DNA from: Salinivirgaceae bacterium
Lineage (GTDB): Bacteria > Bacteroidota > Bacteroidia > Bacteroidales > Salinivirgaceae
Length of the DNA stretch: 38,230 nt
Assembly (NCBI GenBank): GCA_027858775.1
Contig: JAQICA010000051.1
Coordinates: 1-38,230 of the forward strand
Direction: 5' to 3'
The position numbers were made by a program, and so were the translations under genes. Shown here one piece after another: positions 27,057 through 35,715 of this stretch (the stretch's first letter is position 1; every line of letters starts with the position of its first letter). Below the pieces are notes generated by a model that worked only from the letters and a program-made list of their open reading frames with translations, did no database searches and was not told where the DNA came from.

Positions 27057-27072
27057 ATTGTTGAGTTTTTTA

Positions 27073-27080
27073 CAAAATTA
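27073..27080 (-). promoter_or_regulatory. Candidate -7 box of the hldD operon
   Basis: On the minus strand TAATTTTG fits TAnnTTTG. Transcription would start near 27066, 10-13 bases before the expected translation start, which supports a start near 27053-27056 and not at 27029. No good -33 element is seen. Confidence 0.45.
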
Positions 27081-27249
27081 ACATTTTTTGGCAGATTAGA
27101 GCCCCTGAAAAGGTGGCTCCAATTTTATTCGAAAGGAATTAAGAGCTAAATTTCGTAAACATTTTATTTTTTTCTTGCATATTTTGAATCAAATTATTAT
27201 TCGGGTGGCTTTTACATTCAAACAAGCAATGAATCACATAAATAAATAT

Positions 27250-27257
27250 TACTTTTG
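27250..27257 (+). promoter_or_regulatory. Candidate -7 box of ychF
   Basis: TACTTTTG fits TAnnTTTG and lies 27 bases before the ychF start at 27284. The -33 region has no clear TTTG. Confidence 0.45.
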
Positions 27258-27283
27258 CCCAGAATTAAAAAAAAAGAGAAGTA

Positions 27284-28384
27284 ATGGGATTACAGTGTGG
27301 AATTGTTGGGTTGCCAAATGTGGGTAAGTCAACGCTATTTAACTGCCTTTCAAATGCGCGCGCGCAGGCTGCAAATTTCCCTTTTTGCACTATCGAGCCA
27401 AATGTGGGAGTAATAAACGTGCCTGATGATCGCTTGATTGAGTTGGAAGCAATCGATCAGCCCGAAAAAGTGGTTCCGGCCACCATGGAGTTTGTCGATA
27501 TTGCCGGATTGGTAAAAGGAGCAAGTAAAGGCGAAGGCCTTGGCAATAAGTTTTTGGCCAATATTCGCGAAACAAACGCCATTATTCATATTTTACGCTG
27601 TTTCGAAGATGATAATGTTACGCATGTCGATGGATCCATCAATCCCGTTCGCGATAAAGAAACCATTGATACAGAGCTGCAGCTGAAGGATTTGGAGACC
27701 GTTGAAACGCGTATCGATAAAATTGCTAAAAAAGCCAAAACAGGTGCCGATAAGCAAGCAATCAAAACGCTTGAAATATTAGAACGGTACAAATCAACGT
27801 TGGAAAAGGGGCAGGCCGGCAGAGTTGTGGAGTTGACAGATAACGAACGCGAACTTGTTAACGATTTGCATCTCCTTACCACAAAGCCAGTGCTTTATGT
27901 GTGTAATGTAAAAGATAATGAGCTGAAAACAGGCAACAAACACGTAGAGGCCGTTAAAGAAGCTATTAAAGGCGAAAATGCCGAACTTATTCTCATTGCT
28001 GCTGCGGCTGAGGCCGATATAGCCGAACTTGAAAGTTACGAGGAACGTAAAATGTTTCTTGAAGATATGGGATTGGAAGAGCCCGGGGTAAATAAACTGA
28101 TAAAAGCAGCATATAAACTACTCGACTTGCAAACGTTCTTTACCACCGGAAAAGACGAGGCACGAGCATGGACTTTTAAAAAGAATACCAAAGCGCCGCA
28201 GGCAGCAGGCGTAATACACACCGATTTTGAACGTGGGTTTATCAAAGCCGAAGTCATAAAATATGCCGAATACACCAAATTGCGATCTGAACAAGCTTGT
28301 CGCGAAGCCGGAAGAATTGCTATCGAAGGAAAAGAATATGTTGTGCAAGATGGCGATATTATTCATTTCCGATTTAATGTTTAA
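27284..28384 (+). CDS. ychF: Redox-regulated ATPase YchF (OLA1 family)
   Basis: 366 residues, the usual length. The P-loop GLPNVGKST opens the G domain, followed by switch-region [12 protein letters not shown] and [20 protein letters not shown]. YchF prefers ATP because its NKxD-like motif is altered; here it reads NVKDNE. A helical coiled-coil insertion (about residues 130-190) and a C-terminal TGS domain (about 280-366, ending with [10 protein letters not shown]) complete the fold. It binds ribosomes and affects stress responses in other bacteria. Followed 20 bases later by the PafA-like gene. Confidence 0.97.
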   Translation: MGLQCGIVGLPNVGKSTLFNCLSNARAQAANFPFCTIEPNVGVINVPDDRLIELEAIDQPEKVVPATMEFVDIAGLVKGASKGEGLGNKFLANIRETNAIIHILRCFEDDNVTHVDGSINPVRDKETIDTELQLKDLETVETRIDKIAKKAKTGADKQAIKTLEILERYKSTLEKGQAGRVVELTDNERELVNDLHLLTTKPVLYVCNVKDNELKTGNKHVEAVKEAIKGENAELILIAAAAEADIAELESYEERKMFLEDMGLEEPGVNKLIKAAYKLLDLQTFFTTGKDEARAWTFKKNTKAPQAAGVIHTDFERGFIKAEVIKYAEYTKLRSEQACREAGRIAIEGKEYVVQDGDIIHFRFNV

Positions 28385-28404
28385 AAAAAGAGACTAACCC
28401 AACT

Positions 28405-30012
28405 ATGCTCAAACAAATTGCCTTTCTATTATTGTTCTTGATTAATTCTTTTGCCTTTTCGCAACAAATGCCCAAGGTTCCCGGCGACAAGCCTAAATTG
28501 ATCGTTATTGCCGTGGTCGACCAAATGCGGTTCGATTATCTTTATCGCTTTGCCGACAATTTTTCTGATGGCGGGTTCAATAAATTACTCAACGAAGGAA
28601 CTGTGTGTAAAAATGCCCAGCATAATTACATGCTAACGCAACGTATTCCCGGTTACGTAACGCTTATGTCGGGCGCAGAGCCGTCTACGCATAGTATTGT
28701 TTCCGATCAATGGGTTTCGCGTATCGATAATAGCGTGGTGGTTGCCGGAACAGACGACCAGGCAAAGGCTATTGGGGCAAAAGGGAAGGGGCTGAATTTT
28801 TCGCCCCGACATTTGCGTACATCTTACTTTTCCGATGAGCTAACCTTAAGTAATAATGGAAAATCAAAAGTGTTTTCTATTGCGCTCGATGGCGATGTGG
28901 CTGCTATGGCAGGTGGCCATACGGCGAAAGATGCTTATTGGTTCGATCAGACGGGTGGTAACTGGGTTACCTCCGATTATTATCGCGATAGCTTACCGGC
29001 ATGGGTACGGAAATTTAATGAGAAAAAACTTGCCGATATTTACCTCGACAGAAAGTGGACGCCTTTGGAGCCTGATCAGCCGCAAGATTCAGGAGCTTTT
29101 TCGTTAAAAGGCTTTATGCACGATCTCATTAATATACGTAGGCTAACCAAAAACTATCGGGTGCTCAAACAAACGCCTTTTGGCAATACATTAACAAAAG
29201 ATTTTGCAATTTCTTCCATCATTAACGATTCGCTTGGCGCAGATAAATATACCGATGTGTTAGTAGTGGGCTTTAATGCTCCGGGATACATTAATGAGAA
29301 AAACGGACCAATGTCTGATGAAATAGCAGATACCTACCATCGGCTCGACCGCGATATTGCACATTTTCTTTCTTTCCTCGATGATGAAGTGGGGAATGAA
29401 AATGTGTTGTTTTTACTTACCGCTGACCGTGGAACAGGATATTCACCCGATTATCTGGCAAAAAATGGAATACCTTCCGGCGAATTCGATCATAACAGAA
29501 TGTTGGCCGTACTGAGAAGTTACCTAAACGTGCTGTATGGCAAGGGACAATGGATACAGAACTACAACGCCAAACAAATTTATTTGAATCATCAGTTGGT
29601 AGAAGATGCCAAATTGGATCTTTATGAAATGCAGGAACGTATTGCCCGGTTTTTAGTGCAATTCTCCGGTATTGCTGAAGCTATGCCGGCAGCAGTTATT
29701 CAAAAAAGCAGTTTTACACGTGGCACAAATTACCTTATGCAAAATAGTTATCATCGGCAGCGTTCCGGCGATGTAATAATTAATTTAGAACCCGGTTGGA
29801 TTGAATTGACCGATAAAAAAGTGTTGCAAAACTCCGGATACAAATACGATGTGCAGGTTCCACTTATCTGGTACGGTTGGAAAATGCCACGACTTACCTT
29901 GTATCGGCCTATAAATACAACCGATGTGGCAATTACAATTTCTGAATTTTTGGAAATTGCACCTCCAAATGGTGGAACAGGAGAGGTGATTAAAGAGTTG
30001 CTTTCGCGCTAA
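28405..30012 (+). CDS. PafA-family protein lacking most catalytic residues (probable pseudoenzyme)
   Basis: 535 residues with a signal peptide (cleavage near FAFSQ). The overall sequence is a PafA/type-I phosphodiesterase member: VVDQMRFDYLYRF (Asp39), NYMLTQRIPGYVTLMSG, GGHTAKDAYWFD, LLTADRG and GYKYDVQVPLIWYGW align with the expected blocks. However, the nucleophile Thr position is Arg80, the expected Lys/Arg substrate-binding pair after VFSI is absent, the DYxGH metal motif reads FNAPGYIN, the AspHis pair reads D341-R342, and the C-terminal His of YDTHVP is Gln484. Only Asp39 and Asp341 of the two-zinc site remain. Its 3' end overlaps the convergent gene by 23 bases. Confidence 0.88.
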   Translation: MLKQIAFLLLFLINSFAFSQQMPKVPGDKPKLIVIAVVDQMRFDYLYRFADNFSDGGFNKLLNEGTVCKNAQHNYMLTQRIPGYVTLMSGAEPSTHSIVSDQWVSRIDNSVVVAGTDDQAKAIGAKGKGLNFSPRHLRTSYFSDELTLSNNGKSKVFSIALDGDVAAMAGGHTAKDAYWFDQTGGNWVTSDYYRDSLPAWVRKFNEKKLADIYLDRKWTPLEPDQPQDSGAFSLKGFMHDLINIRRLTKNYRVLKQTPFGNTLTKDFAISSIINDSLGADKYTDVLVVGFNAPGYINEKNGPMSDEIADTYHRLDRDIAHFLSFLDDEVGNENVLFLLTADRGTGYSPDYLAKNGIPSGEFDHNRMLAVLRSYLNVLYGKGQWIQNYNAKQIYLNHQLVEDAKLDLYEMQERIARFLVQFSGIAEAMPAAVIQKSSFTRGTNYLMQNSYHRQRSGDVIINLEPGWIELTDKKVLQNSGYKYDVQVPLIWYGWKMPRLTLYRPINTTDVAITISEFLEIAPPNGGTGEVIKELLSR

Positions 30013-30709
30013 TTATTTTACTTATCAAGGCAGGGCTTTGTTCTGCTGCAGTACCAATAACAACCATGTTGGCACCTGCGTTCCACGCCTGAATGGCTTG
30101 TTCTGCAGTTCTGATGCCTCCACCAACAATTATCGGAAGCGATACTGCGTTAGTTACAGCCTCAATAATTTTCGGAGAAACCGGATGATCGGCACCACTG
30201 CCCGCTTCCAGATATAACTGTTTCATGCCAATAAGCTCCCCGGCTATGGCAGTTGCGACGGCAATGTCGGTTTTATGTGCCGGCAATGGTTGTGTGTTAC
30301 TCATGTACTGTACAGAAGTAATATGCCCCGATTCAAAAAGCATGTAACCCGTAGAAATAATTGGGATATTCAGTTGTTTAAGCTTTGGCGCTGCCATTAC
30401 ATGATGCCCGATTAATAAGTCGGGGTTTCGCCCGGAGATAAGGTTCAGCAACATAAAAGCATCGGCTTGCTTGCTAATTTGAAAAGCATTTCCCGGGAAA
30501 AGTACTACAGGAATGTGTGTGTTGGATTTGATTAACCCGATAGTGAGATCAATATTGTTGTACAACAAACTGCCACCCACCAGAATCATATCTGTGCTTT
30601 CAATTCCGCTTGTTGTAAAAAGCAGATTTATAGAGTTTTCGTCTGCTTTGTCCGGGTCGATCAGAATTGCAAGTTTTTTGTCGTATTTTGTTAATTTGCC
30701 GATGTGCAT
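29990..30709 (-). CDS. Geranylgeranylglyceryl phosphate synthase-like protein
   Basis: 239 residues with a TIM-barrel pattern. IDPDKAD near the N-terminus, VGGSLLYNN, LFPGN, EAGSGADHP and the C-terminal GGGIRTAEQA phosphate motif match the GGGP synthase/PcrB family, which makes an ether bond between glycerol-1-phosphate and a polyprenyl diphosphate. Bacteroidota members are known as bacterial group II enzymes, though the product and chain length cannot be read from sequence. It is the last gene of the gldE-gldD-sfp group (3 bases after sfp) and its 3' end overlaps the convergent PafA-like gene. Confidence 0.93.
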   Translation of the reverse strand: MHIGKLTKYDKKLAILIDPDKADENSINLLFTTSGIESTDMILVGGSLLYNNIDLTIGLIKSNTHIPVVLFPGNAFQISKQADAFMLLNLISGRNPDLLIGHHVMAAPKLKQLNIPIISTGYMLFESGHITSVQYMSNTQPLPAHKTDIAVATAIAGELIGMKQLYLEAGSGADHPVSPKIIEAVTNAVSLPIIVGGGIRTAEQAIQAWNAGANMVVIGTAAEQSPALISKIISAKATL

Positions 30710-30712
30710 AAC

Positions 30713-31348
30713 TTAAATTTTATCGTCCACAATCCAAGTGACAACCTGATTGTCAAAAAACGTATAACTTAATTCGTATTCAGCTGTATGGCCGTCGTTT
30801 ATAACAGAGACTTTCATGTGCTGGCGGTTGCTTGTTTCAATTGATGTGATAATTAACTGCGTGGCAAAGTCAATACCAATTCGGCCTAACATTTTATAGA
30901 TGCTTTCTTTGGCCGACCAAAGCAAGGTGGCATCGCGTGCCGGAAATTCTTCTCCAATAAACTTGAATTCCTTACTATTTAAAAAACGCTTGGCTACACG
31001 TAAGGCTCTCGATGTAATTGTTTCAATATCAACACCACAATGATATTTGCTGTGCATAAAGCAGGCGGTTTCTGTCGAGTGGGCTATTGAAATATAACAT
31101 CCCGATTCATTCAGAATTGGCGCTCCCGTGTCGAGATACAATATATGTTTATTGGGTATTACTTTTCGTTGCAGAATACGTGAAGCTAGAAATTCGCTTT
31201 TGCGTTTTGTATTTGTAAATTTATTGTAGTATTTCTGTTCGGAATCAGAGAGTTGTACCATATACTCTAATTCGGAATGCTTTTCTTGTAAATCCCAAAA
31301 TTGAATGGCTGTTTCAGCCCCTAACCATATTTGTTTACGAAAAGGCAT
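30713..31348 (-). CDS. 4'-phosphopantetheinyl transferase (Sfp type)
   Basis: 211 residues. The Sfp-type motifs are present: GVDIE (Mg2+ ligands) and WSAKESIYK (catalytic acid and Lys). It should transfer the phosphopantetheine arm of CoA onto acyl or peptidyl carrier proteins. Its start overlaps the gldD stop by one base, and the GGGP synthase-like gene follows after 3 bases, so it sits in a translationally coupled group. In gliding Bacteroidota a similar gene neighbours gldD/gldE; which carrier protein it modifies here is unknown. Confidence 0.92.
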   Translation of the reverse strand: MPFRKQIWLGAETAIQFWDLQEKHSELEYMVQLSDSEQKYYNKFTNTKRKSEFLASRILQRKVIPNKHILYLDTGAPILNESGCYISIAHSTETACFMHSKYHCGVDIETITSRALRVAKRFLNSKEFKFIGEEFPARDATLLWSAKESIYKMLGRIGIDFATQLIITSIETSNRQHMKVSVINDGHTAEYELSYTFFDNQVVTWIVDDKI

Positions 31349-31914
31349 TATTTCCAGTTCAGTGTTTCAATCATGTGTTCCACATCTTGTCGCACGAACT
31401 GAATGAGTGGAGCTAGCGAATCTTCGTTGGGTGCGGCATTAAAATAGAGTGCCCCTCTTAAATAATGATTTGTTGAATCGGTGGCGTAAAATTGCAGGTT
31501 CGATGCAGCATCGCCTTTAATGGTGTAGAGCATGCCATAAACCTTTCTTACCGGATTGAAGAATAATTGCTCCTCAATGGCATCGGCCTTTACAGTGTGG
31601 CCGTATACCAGCTGGTGGGCATCATCGAGCAATTGCGGTAAGTTATTGTCAATTTTTTTGTAGCTCAAATGCACTCTGGCCCGTGTTGGTTTTATGTAAA
31701 TGTTTTTCCAGCATTCTCCAGATCTACTTCGATCCTCAATTTTAGCGTATTCTCCTAATTCAAATTCGTACGGGCAAGCATCGCTGTAATGCTTATAGGT
31801 ATGCTCAGGTAGGTCGAACCGGATATAACCTTTAGGTTTTGGTATGTTTTCGTCTGAACACCCAGCGATTAACATCAACACTGCTGCAACTATTATGTAA
31901 TTTTTTTTAACCAT
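31348..31914 (-). CDS. gldD: Gliding-motility lipoprotein GldD
   Basis: 188 residues with a lipoprotein signal (lipobox LIAGC, Cys19). PKPKGYIRFDLPEHTY at the start of the mature protein is the usual GldD signature, followed by CPYEFELG with a second conserved Cys and a WKNIYIKP block. GldD is required for gliding in Flavobacterium johnsoniae and is also present in many non-gliding Bacteroidota, where it is tied to the envelope. It overlaps gldE by 8 bases and the transferase gene by one. Confidence 0.94.
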   Translation of the reverse strand: MVKKNYIIVAAVLMLIAGCSDENIPKPKGYIRFDLPEHTYKHYSDACPYEFELGEYAKIEDRSRSGECWKNIYIKPTRARVHLSYKKIDNNLPQLLDDAHQLVYGHTVKADAIEEQLFFNPVRKVYGMLYTIKGDAASNLQFYATDSTNHYLRGALYFNAAPNEDSLAPLIQFVRQDVEHMIETLNWK

Positions 31915-33220
31915 TCTTCAATACAACTTTTACTTTTTTAATTCGACGATGATCTGCCGATTCTACCTGAAGTATGAAACGTTTGTATTCAAACTTTTCG
32001 TATACACGAGGTATCTCTTCTGTGTGTTCTAAAATAAATCCGGCCAGTGTATCTGCGTTTGAATCATCAAATAAATCGCCTTCGTAATTTATGTGTCGGC
32101 AAAAATCGTTGAGCGAAATTTTACCTTCGAAAAGGTACGTGTTGGCGTTTACTTTTACAAAATCGCTTTTTTGCTCGTCAAACTCATCCGAAATATCACC
32201 AACAATCTCTTCCAAAATATCTTCGAGCGTTACAATCCCGCAAGTGCCTCCATATTCGTCTACCACAATTGCCAAATGAATTTTTTTATCTTGTAGTTCG
32301 CCCAATAAGTCGTTTATTTTCTTGTTTTCGGGCACAAAATAAGGTGGGCGAATAAGTTTTGGCCAACTTATTCCCTCAGCACTATGGATATGTGGTAGTA
32401 AATCTTTAATGTATAAAACTCCCTGTACATTATCGAACGTATTTTTGTAAACAGGAATGCGTGAATAGCCCGAGTCGATTATTTGGTTCATCATAACATC
32501 AAATTCAGCATCGATGTCTACGGCTATCACATCTACGCGCGGACGAAGTATTTCGCTAACAGTTGTACTAGTGAAATCGACAATTCCTTTAAGCATTGCT
32601 TTCTCTTCATCGAGGTTTTTTTCTGTCAGTGCCAGTGCATCGCCTAGCTCATCAATCGATATATGTTTTTCTTTTTTTACTTTTTTATCGACAATCGAGG
32701 TAGAAAAGATTAAAAAGTGGCTGATAGGTGAAAAGAATTTGCCGAAATATAATAGAGGTAAGGCCATAAACTTGGTGAATCCAATATAGTTATGGGTTGC
32801 GTAAACTTTTGGGATAATTTCCCCAAAAAGGAGCAATAAAAATGTGATGGTAATTACCTGAAAAATAAAGCCTAATATGGGTGCATTACTGAAATCAATT
32901 AATGCTGTGGTGATGTACGACGAAAGAATAATAATGCCAATATTGACAAAATTATTGGTTACCAAAATAGTGCTAAGCAGCTTTTTGGGGTTCTCAATGA
33001 GTTTAATAACAGTTCGGGAGATTTTCCCAATGCTTGTTTTAAAGTGGCTAATGTCTTTGGGCTTTAGCGAAAAAAAGGCCACTTCAGACCCTGAAATACA
33101 GGCTGATATGGCGATTAGTACAAGCAAAATAATGAATCCAATGACTATTTCAGGAGTAATGGGTGTAAAATCTACCTGAAGAAATTTCTCTAAAGATGTG
33201 GAATACGGTTCTGGGTCCAA
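31907..33220 (-). CDS. gldE: GldE, CorC/HlyC-type membrane protein with CBS domains
   Basis: 437 residues. An N-terminal DUF21/CNNM region with several membrane helices (SGSEVAFFSLKP, then ILVTNNFVNIGIIILSSY and LLLLFGEIIPK) is followed by a cytoplasmic pair of CBS domains (about 205-330, with RPRVDVIAVD and IHLAIVVDEYGGTCGIVTLEDILEEIVGDISDE) and a CorC/HlyC C-terminal domain. Members of this family are linked to divalent-cation handling; in gliding bacteria GldE stabilises the gliding machinery. First gene of the leftward group, with a promoter 59-90 bases upstream. Confidence 0.94.
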   Translation of the reverse strand: MDPEPYSTSLEKFLQVDFTPITPEIVIGFIILLVLIAISACISGSEVAFFSLKPKDISHFKTSIGKISRTVIKLIENPKKLLSTILVTNNFVNIGIIILSSYITTALIDFSNAPILGFIFQVITITFLLLLFGEIIPKVYATHNYIGFTKFMALPLLYFGKFFSPISHFLIFSTSIVDKKVKKEKHISIDELGDALALTEKNLDEEKAMLKGIVDFTSTTVSEILRPRVDVIAVDIDAEFDVMMNQIIDSGYSRIPVYKNTFDNVQGVLYIKDLLPHIHSAEGISWPKLIRPPYFVPENKKINDLLGELQDKKIHLAIVVDEYGGTCGIVTLEDILEEIVGDISDEFDEQKSDFVKVNANTYLFEGKISLNDFCRHINYEGDLFDDSNADTLAGFILEHTEEIPRVYEKFEYKRFILQVESADHRRIKKVKVVLKNG

Positions 33221-33278
33221 TGTTAATAAGGTTTTAATTTATTTTAAAGTGTAAATATAATGTTGTTCTGCGAATGTT

Positions 33279-33310
33279 CAAATATACGCGTTTTAGTTTT
33301 GTATATTCAA
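33279..33310 (-). promoter_or_regulatory. Candidate gldE promoter
   Basis: On the minus strand TATATTTG (33286-33279) is a perfect -7 box; TTGA (33310-33307), 20 bases upstream, is a partial -33. Start of transcription would be near 33273, leaving a leader of about 50 bases before the gldE ATG at 33220. Confidence 0.6.
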
Positions 33311-33597
33311 TAAATAGTCGTTGCTTTTTTTTACATGCCGATAACAGATAATATCGAACTGGCTTTCTGGGAGTTTTGTCTCATGTAAATACTGGTCCTA
33401 AGAAAACCCAGCTTTTTTTGTTGTGAGTAGTAATAAAACTTCAGGAACAAGCCTCTTTTCGATAATCGGGAGCCGATTTATCTTGATAATTCAGGTGCAT
33501 TCTTTCGTAAGTAGTTGTTATTAAGATGAATGTGACGTCGTTGTTGCGTTTTCTTACGCGCAAAACATTGGCTCCTGAGAGAGTGCTTTCTAAAGCT

Positions 33598-33634
33598 AAA
33601 ATCCGCAAGAATGCTAACACTCCTGCGGATTTTT
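33598..33634 (-). terminator. ssb terminator
   Basis: AAAATCCGCA (33598-33607) and TGCGGATTTT (33624-33633) form a perfect 10-bp stem with flanking A/T runs, so it can act on the minus strand, where it lies about 80 bases beyond the ssb stop. Confidence 0.85.
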
Positions 33635-33712
33635 ATGTTCTATTCTTTGATCAGCATAATCTACCAATTCAAATTTGTTCTCGTTGTGGTTTTTGCCATT
33701 TATGTTTTCAGA

Positions 33713-34153
33713 CTAAAATGGAAGATCGTCGGGCTCAGCCTGTGCGTAAGAGTTGCTTGTCGGCTCTGCTGCTGTGTTTTGTGTGTTTTCTGTGCTGTTT
33801 CCCTGATTGCTGTTGTCATTAGACCCTTTTCGGTCGAGCATGCGCAGGTTATCTGTTATAATCTCAGTCATGTACCGATCGTTTCCATCTTTGTCTTGAA
33901 ATTTCCGTGTTTGAATTTTCCCCTCAATGTATAATTGCGAACCTTTTTTTACGTAATCCTCAACCACACGGGCAAGTCCTCTCCATACCACAATGTTATG
34001 CCACTCAGTACGATCTACGCGTTGTCCGTTTTTATCTTTATACGATTCTGACGTGGCTAAAGGAAAACGAGCAAACGATAAATCGTTTTCTAAGTGTTTT
34101 ACATCGGGGTCTTTACCTACATTTCCTACAAGAATAACTTTGTTTACTGACAT
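33713..34153 (-). CDS. ssb: Single-stranded DNA-binding protein
   Basis: 146 residues. The OB fold begins with SVNKVILVGNVGKDPD and includes the aromatic ssDNA-contact positions in RTEWHNIVVWRGLARVVEDYV. A disordered Asn/Gln/Ser-rich linker leads to the acidic tip DDLPF, which recruits repair and replication partners. It lies in a leftward orientation between mutY and gldE, as in many Bacteroidota genomes. A TAACTTTG -7 box is at 34187-34194 and a terminator follows. Confidence 0.97.
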   Translation of the reverse strand: MSVNKVILVGNVGKDPDVKHLENDLSFARFPLATSESYKDKNGQRVDRTEWHNIVVWRGLARVVEDYVKKGSQLYIEGKIQTRKFQDKDGNDRYMTEIITDNLRMLDRKGSNDNSNQGNSTENTQNTAAEPTSNSYAQAEPDDLPF

Positions 34154-34186
34154 AATTATAGTTTTTGAAAATTAATAAACTACGCA

Positions 34187-34218
34187 AAGTTATAGAATAA
34201 ACGGAGAAATGAAAAATT
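34187..34218 (-). promoter_or_regulatory. Candidate ssb promoter
   Basis: On the minus strand TAACTTTG (34194-34187) is a perfect -7 box; the -33 position 20 bases upstream (34218-34215) reads TTTT. The leader would be about 30 bases. Confidence 0.55.
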
Positions 34219-34365
34219 TAATCCGGTGTGGTTGAATCTTTAACAAATTGTTGACGTTTTGATTTTTTTTGTTGCTGATAATAAATACTTTATGCATGGT
34301 TTAATTGTATGTAAAAATTCTTGCTGTTTTGCGTAAGCGACACGTGTAACGACCGATTTGACAGT

Positions 34366-35412
34366 TTAAAATAAACCGGATGATTGTATAAACCGATCCA
34401 CTAATCGTGAAACGGGATATTTGGATACATCCTGAAGTGGTGTTGGTAAACTAATGACGAAATTTGAAGCAGATTTCACAATGATAAATTGAGCCATAAT
34501 AATTTGGTGCGAAAGGATGTGCTTGACCGGAGCAGTGAAGCTTATAGTGCTCACTTTCTTTTGGTCATTAAGATAGTGTTTTTTTAGGTAGTTAATTACT
34601 TGCTCCTCGGTCAATTGCATTTCCGATTCCAAAAGGGGAAATTCGTACAAACCCTGCCAAATGTCTTTGTCGGTTCGTTCGTTTAAAACGGTGTGGTTGT
34701 TCTGTATGAGCACAAAGTAATAAAAGAATCGATTCCGTACTTTAGTTTTTTTCGTTCTTACGGGCAGTTCTGAGGTTCGATTTTCTTTATGCGCAATACA
34801 TTGTTCTGCTATCGGACATTCGGAGCATAACGGATTCCGGGGTTTGCATATTAATGCCCCCAGGTCCATCATCGCCTGATTAAAATTGCCGGGCTCTTTC
34901 TTCGAAATATATTGGTCTAAAAGTGTTGAGATTTGTCGGATTGTCGCTGTGTCATCAATTGAATCTGTTAGTGAGAAAAAACGCGCTACTACGCGTTTTA
35001 CATTTCCATCTACTGCAGGCACAACTTCGCCAAATGCTGTAGATGCAATGGCTGCGGCTGTGTATGGTCCCACTCCGGGGAGTTTTAGCAAAGCTTTGTA
35101 AGTTGTGGGAAATGTACCCCTGTTGGAGTCTCTGATAATTTGCGCTGCTTTAAACAGATTGCGTGCTCTTGAATAATATCCTAAACCTTGCCATAGTTTT
35201 AATACCTCTTCTTGCTCTGCATTTGCCAGATCGGTAATAGTCGGGAAGCGTTCAATAAACCGGTGATAGTAGGCCAATCCTTGTTCAATGCGGGTTTGTT
35301 GCAGAATTATTTCTGATAAATATATATAAAAAGGATTCGGATTTTGCCTCCAAGGCAGATCGCGGGCGTTACTGTTATACCATAGTAATAGGTTGTTGGT
35401 CATTTTCATCAT
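34366..35412 (-). CDS. mutY: A/G-specific adenine DNA glycosylase MutY
   Basis: 348 residues. It removes adenine opposite 8-oxoguanine, preventing G:C to T:A transversions. The catalytic Glu is in LSEIILQQT (Glu34), the helix-hairpin-helix is LPGVGPYTA and the catalytic Asp is in VDGNVKR (Asp135). The four iron-sulfur Cys are in CKPRNPLCSECPIAEQC. A C-terminal NUDIX-like domain (about 220-345) recognises 8-oxoG. All key residues are present. ATG at 35409 or 35403 are alternative starts. It leads leftward toward ssb with a 210-base gap that carries the ssb promoter. Confidence 0.96.
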   Translation of the reverse strand: MMKMTNNLLLWYNSNARDLPWRQNPNPFYIYLSEIILQQTRIEQGLAYYHRFIERFPTITDLANAEQEEVLKLWQGLGYYSRARNLFKAAQIIRDSNRGTFPTTYKALLKLPGVGPYTAAAIASTAFGEVVPAVDGNVKRVVARFFSLTDSIDDTATIRQISTLLDQYISKKEPGNFNQAMMDLGALICKPRNPLCSECPIAEQCIAHKENRTSELPVRTKKTKVRNRFFYYFVLIQNNHTVLNERTDKDIWQGLYEFPLLESEMQLTEEQVINYLKKHYLNDQKKVSTISFTAPVKHILSHQIIMAQFIIVKSASNFVISLPTPLQDVSKYPVSRLVDRFIQSSGLF

Positions 35413-35715
35413 GGCTTAGCCGATTACGGCCATTTTTCAGAATCATTTGTCGAGGTGCAGTGGTCTTAAAAGTAGATGATAATCTCCTGCAGAAAAAATA
35501 TTTCACCCAAATAATGCTAATTTTATTACATATTCGCATGGCGAAATGGTTCTACATATTGATTATGCTGGCCTTTAAGCAAATATGAGGCCATTTGAAG
35601 AACGAATAATTAAAAAAATAAATGCCGTATCTTTCTTATTTTGAAATGAAAGAATTATATTTGCAGTCCGTTTAAAAATGAACAAGTAATTAATTTATAA
35701 TAAAAAGATTTAGCA
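35413..35715. other. Divergent spacer between mutY and HU
   Basis: About 300 bases without a gene. It carries the HU promoter near its right end. No clear mutY promoter was found on the minus strand and there is no hairpin of note. Confidence 0.6.
35632..35663 (+). promoter_or_regulatory. Candidate HU promoter
   Basis: TATATTTG (35656-35663) is a perfect -7 box and TTTC (35632-35635), 20 bases upstream, is a 3-of-4 match to the -33 TTTG. It lies about 53 bases before the HU start. Confidence 0.65.

Larger units (their letters stand above)
33221..33712. other. Non-coding spacer between ssb and gldE
   Basis: About 490 bases with no credible gene on either strand. It holds the ssb terminator (33598-33634) and the gldE promoter (33279-33310). 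The middle (33340-33520) is AT-rich with no clear structure beyond short imperfect repeats. Longer frames here are shadows overlapping ssb. Confidence 0.7.

Noticed and set aside
33526-33934. Rightward open frames of about 100 codons over ssb
   Set aside because: They are antisense shadows of ssb and its terminator, with Cys-rich, hydrophobic composition typical of such shadows.
34366-35412. A MutY defect as cause of the one-base lesions
   Set aside because: All MutY catalytic and iron-sulfur residues are present, and the lesions are not all G to T transversions.
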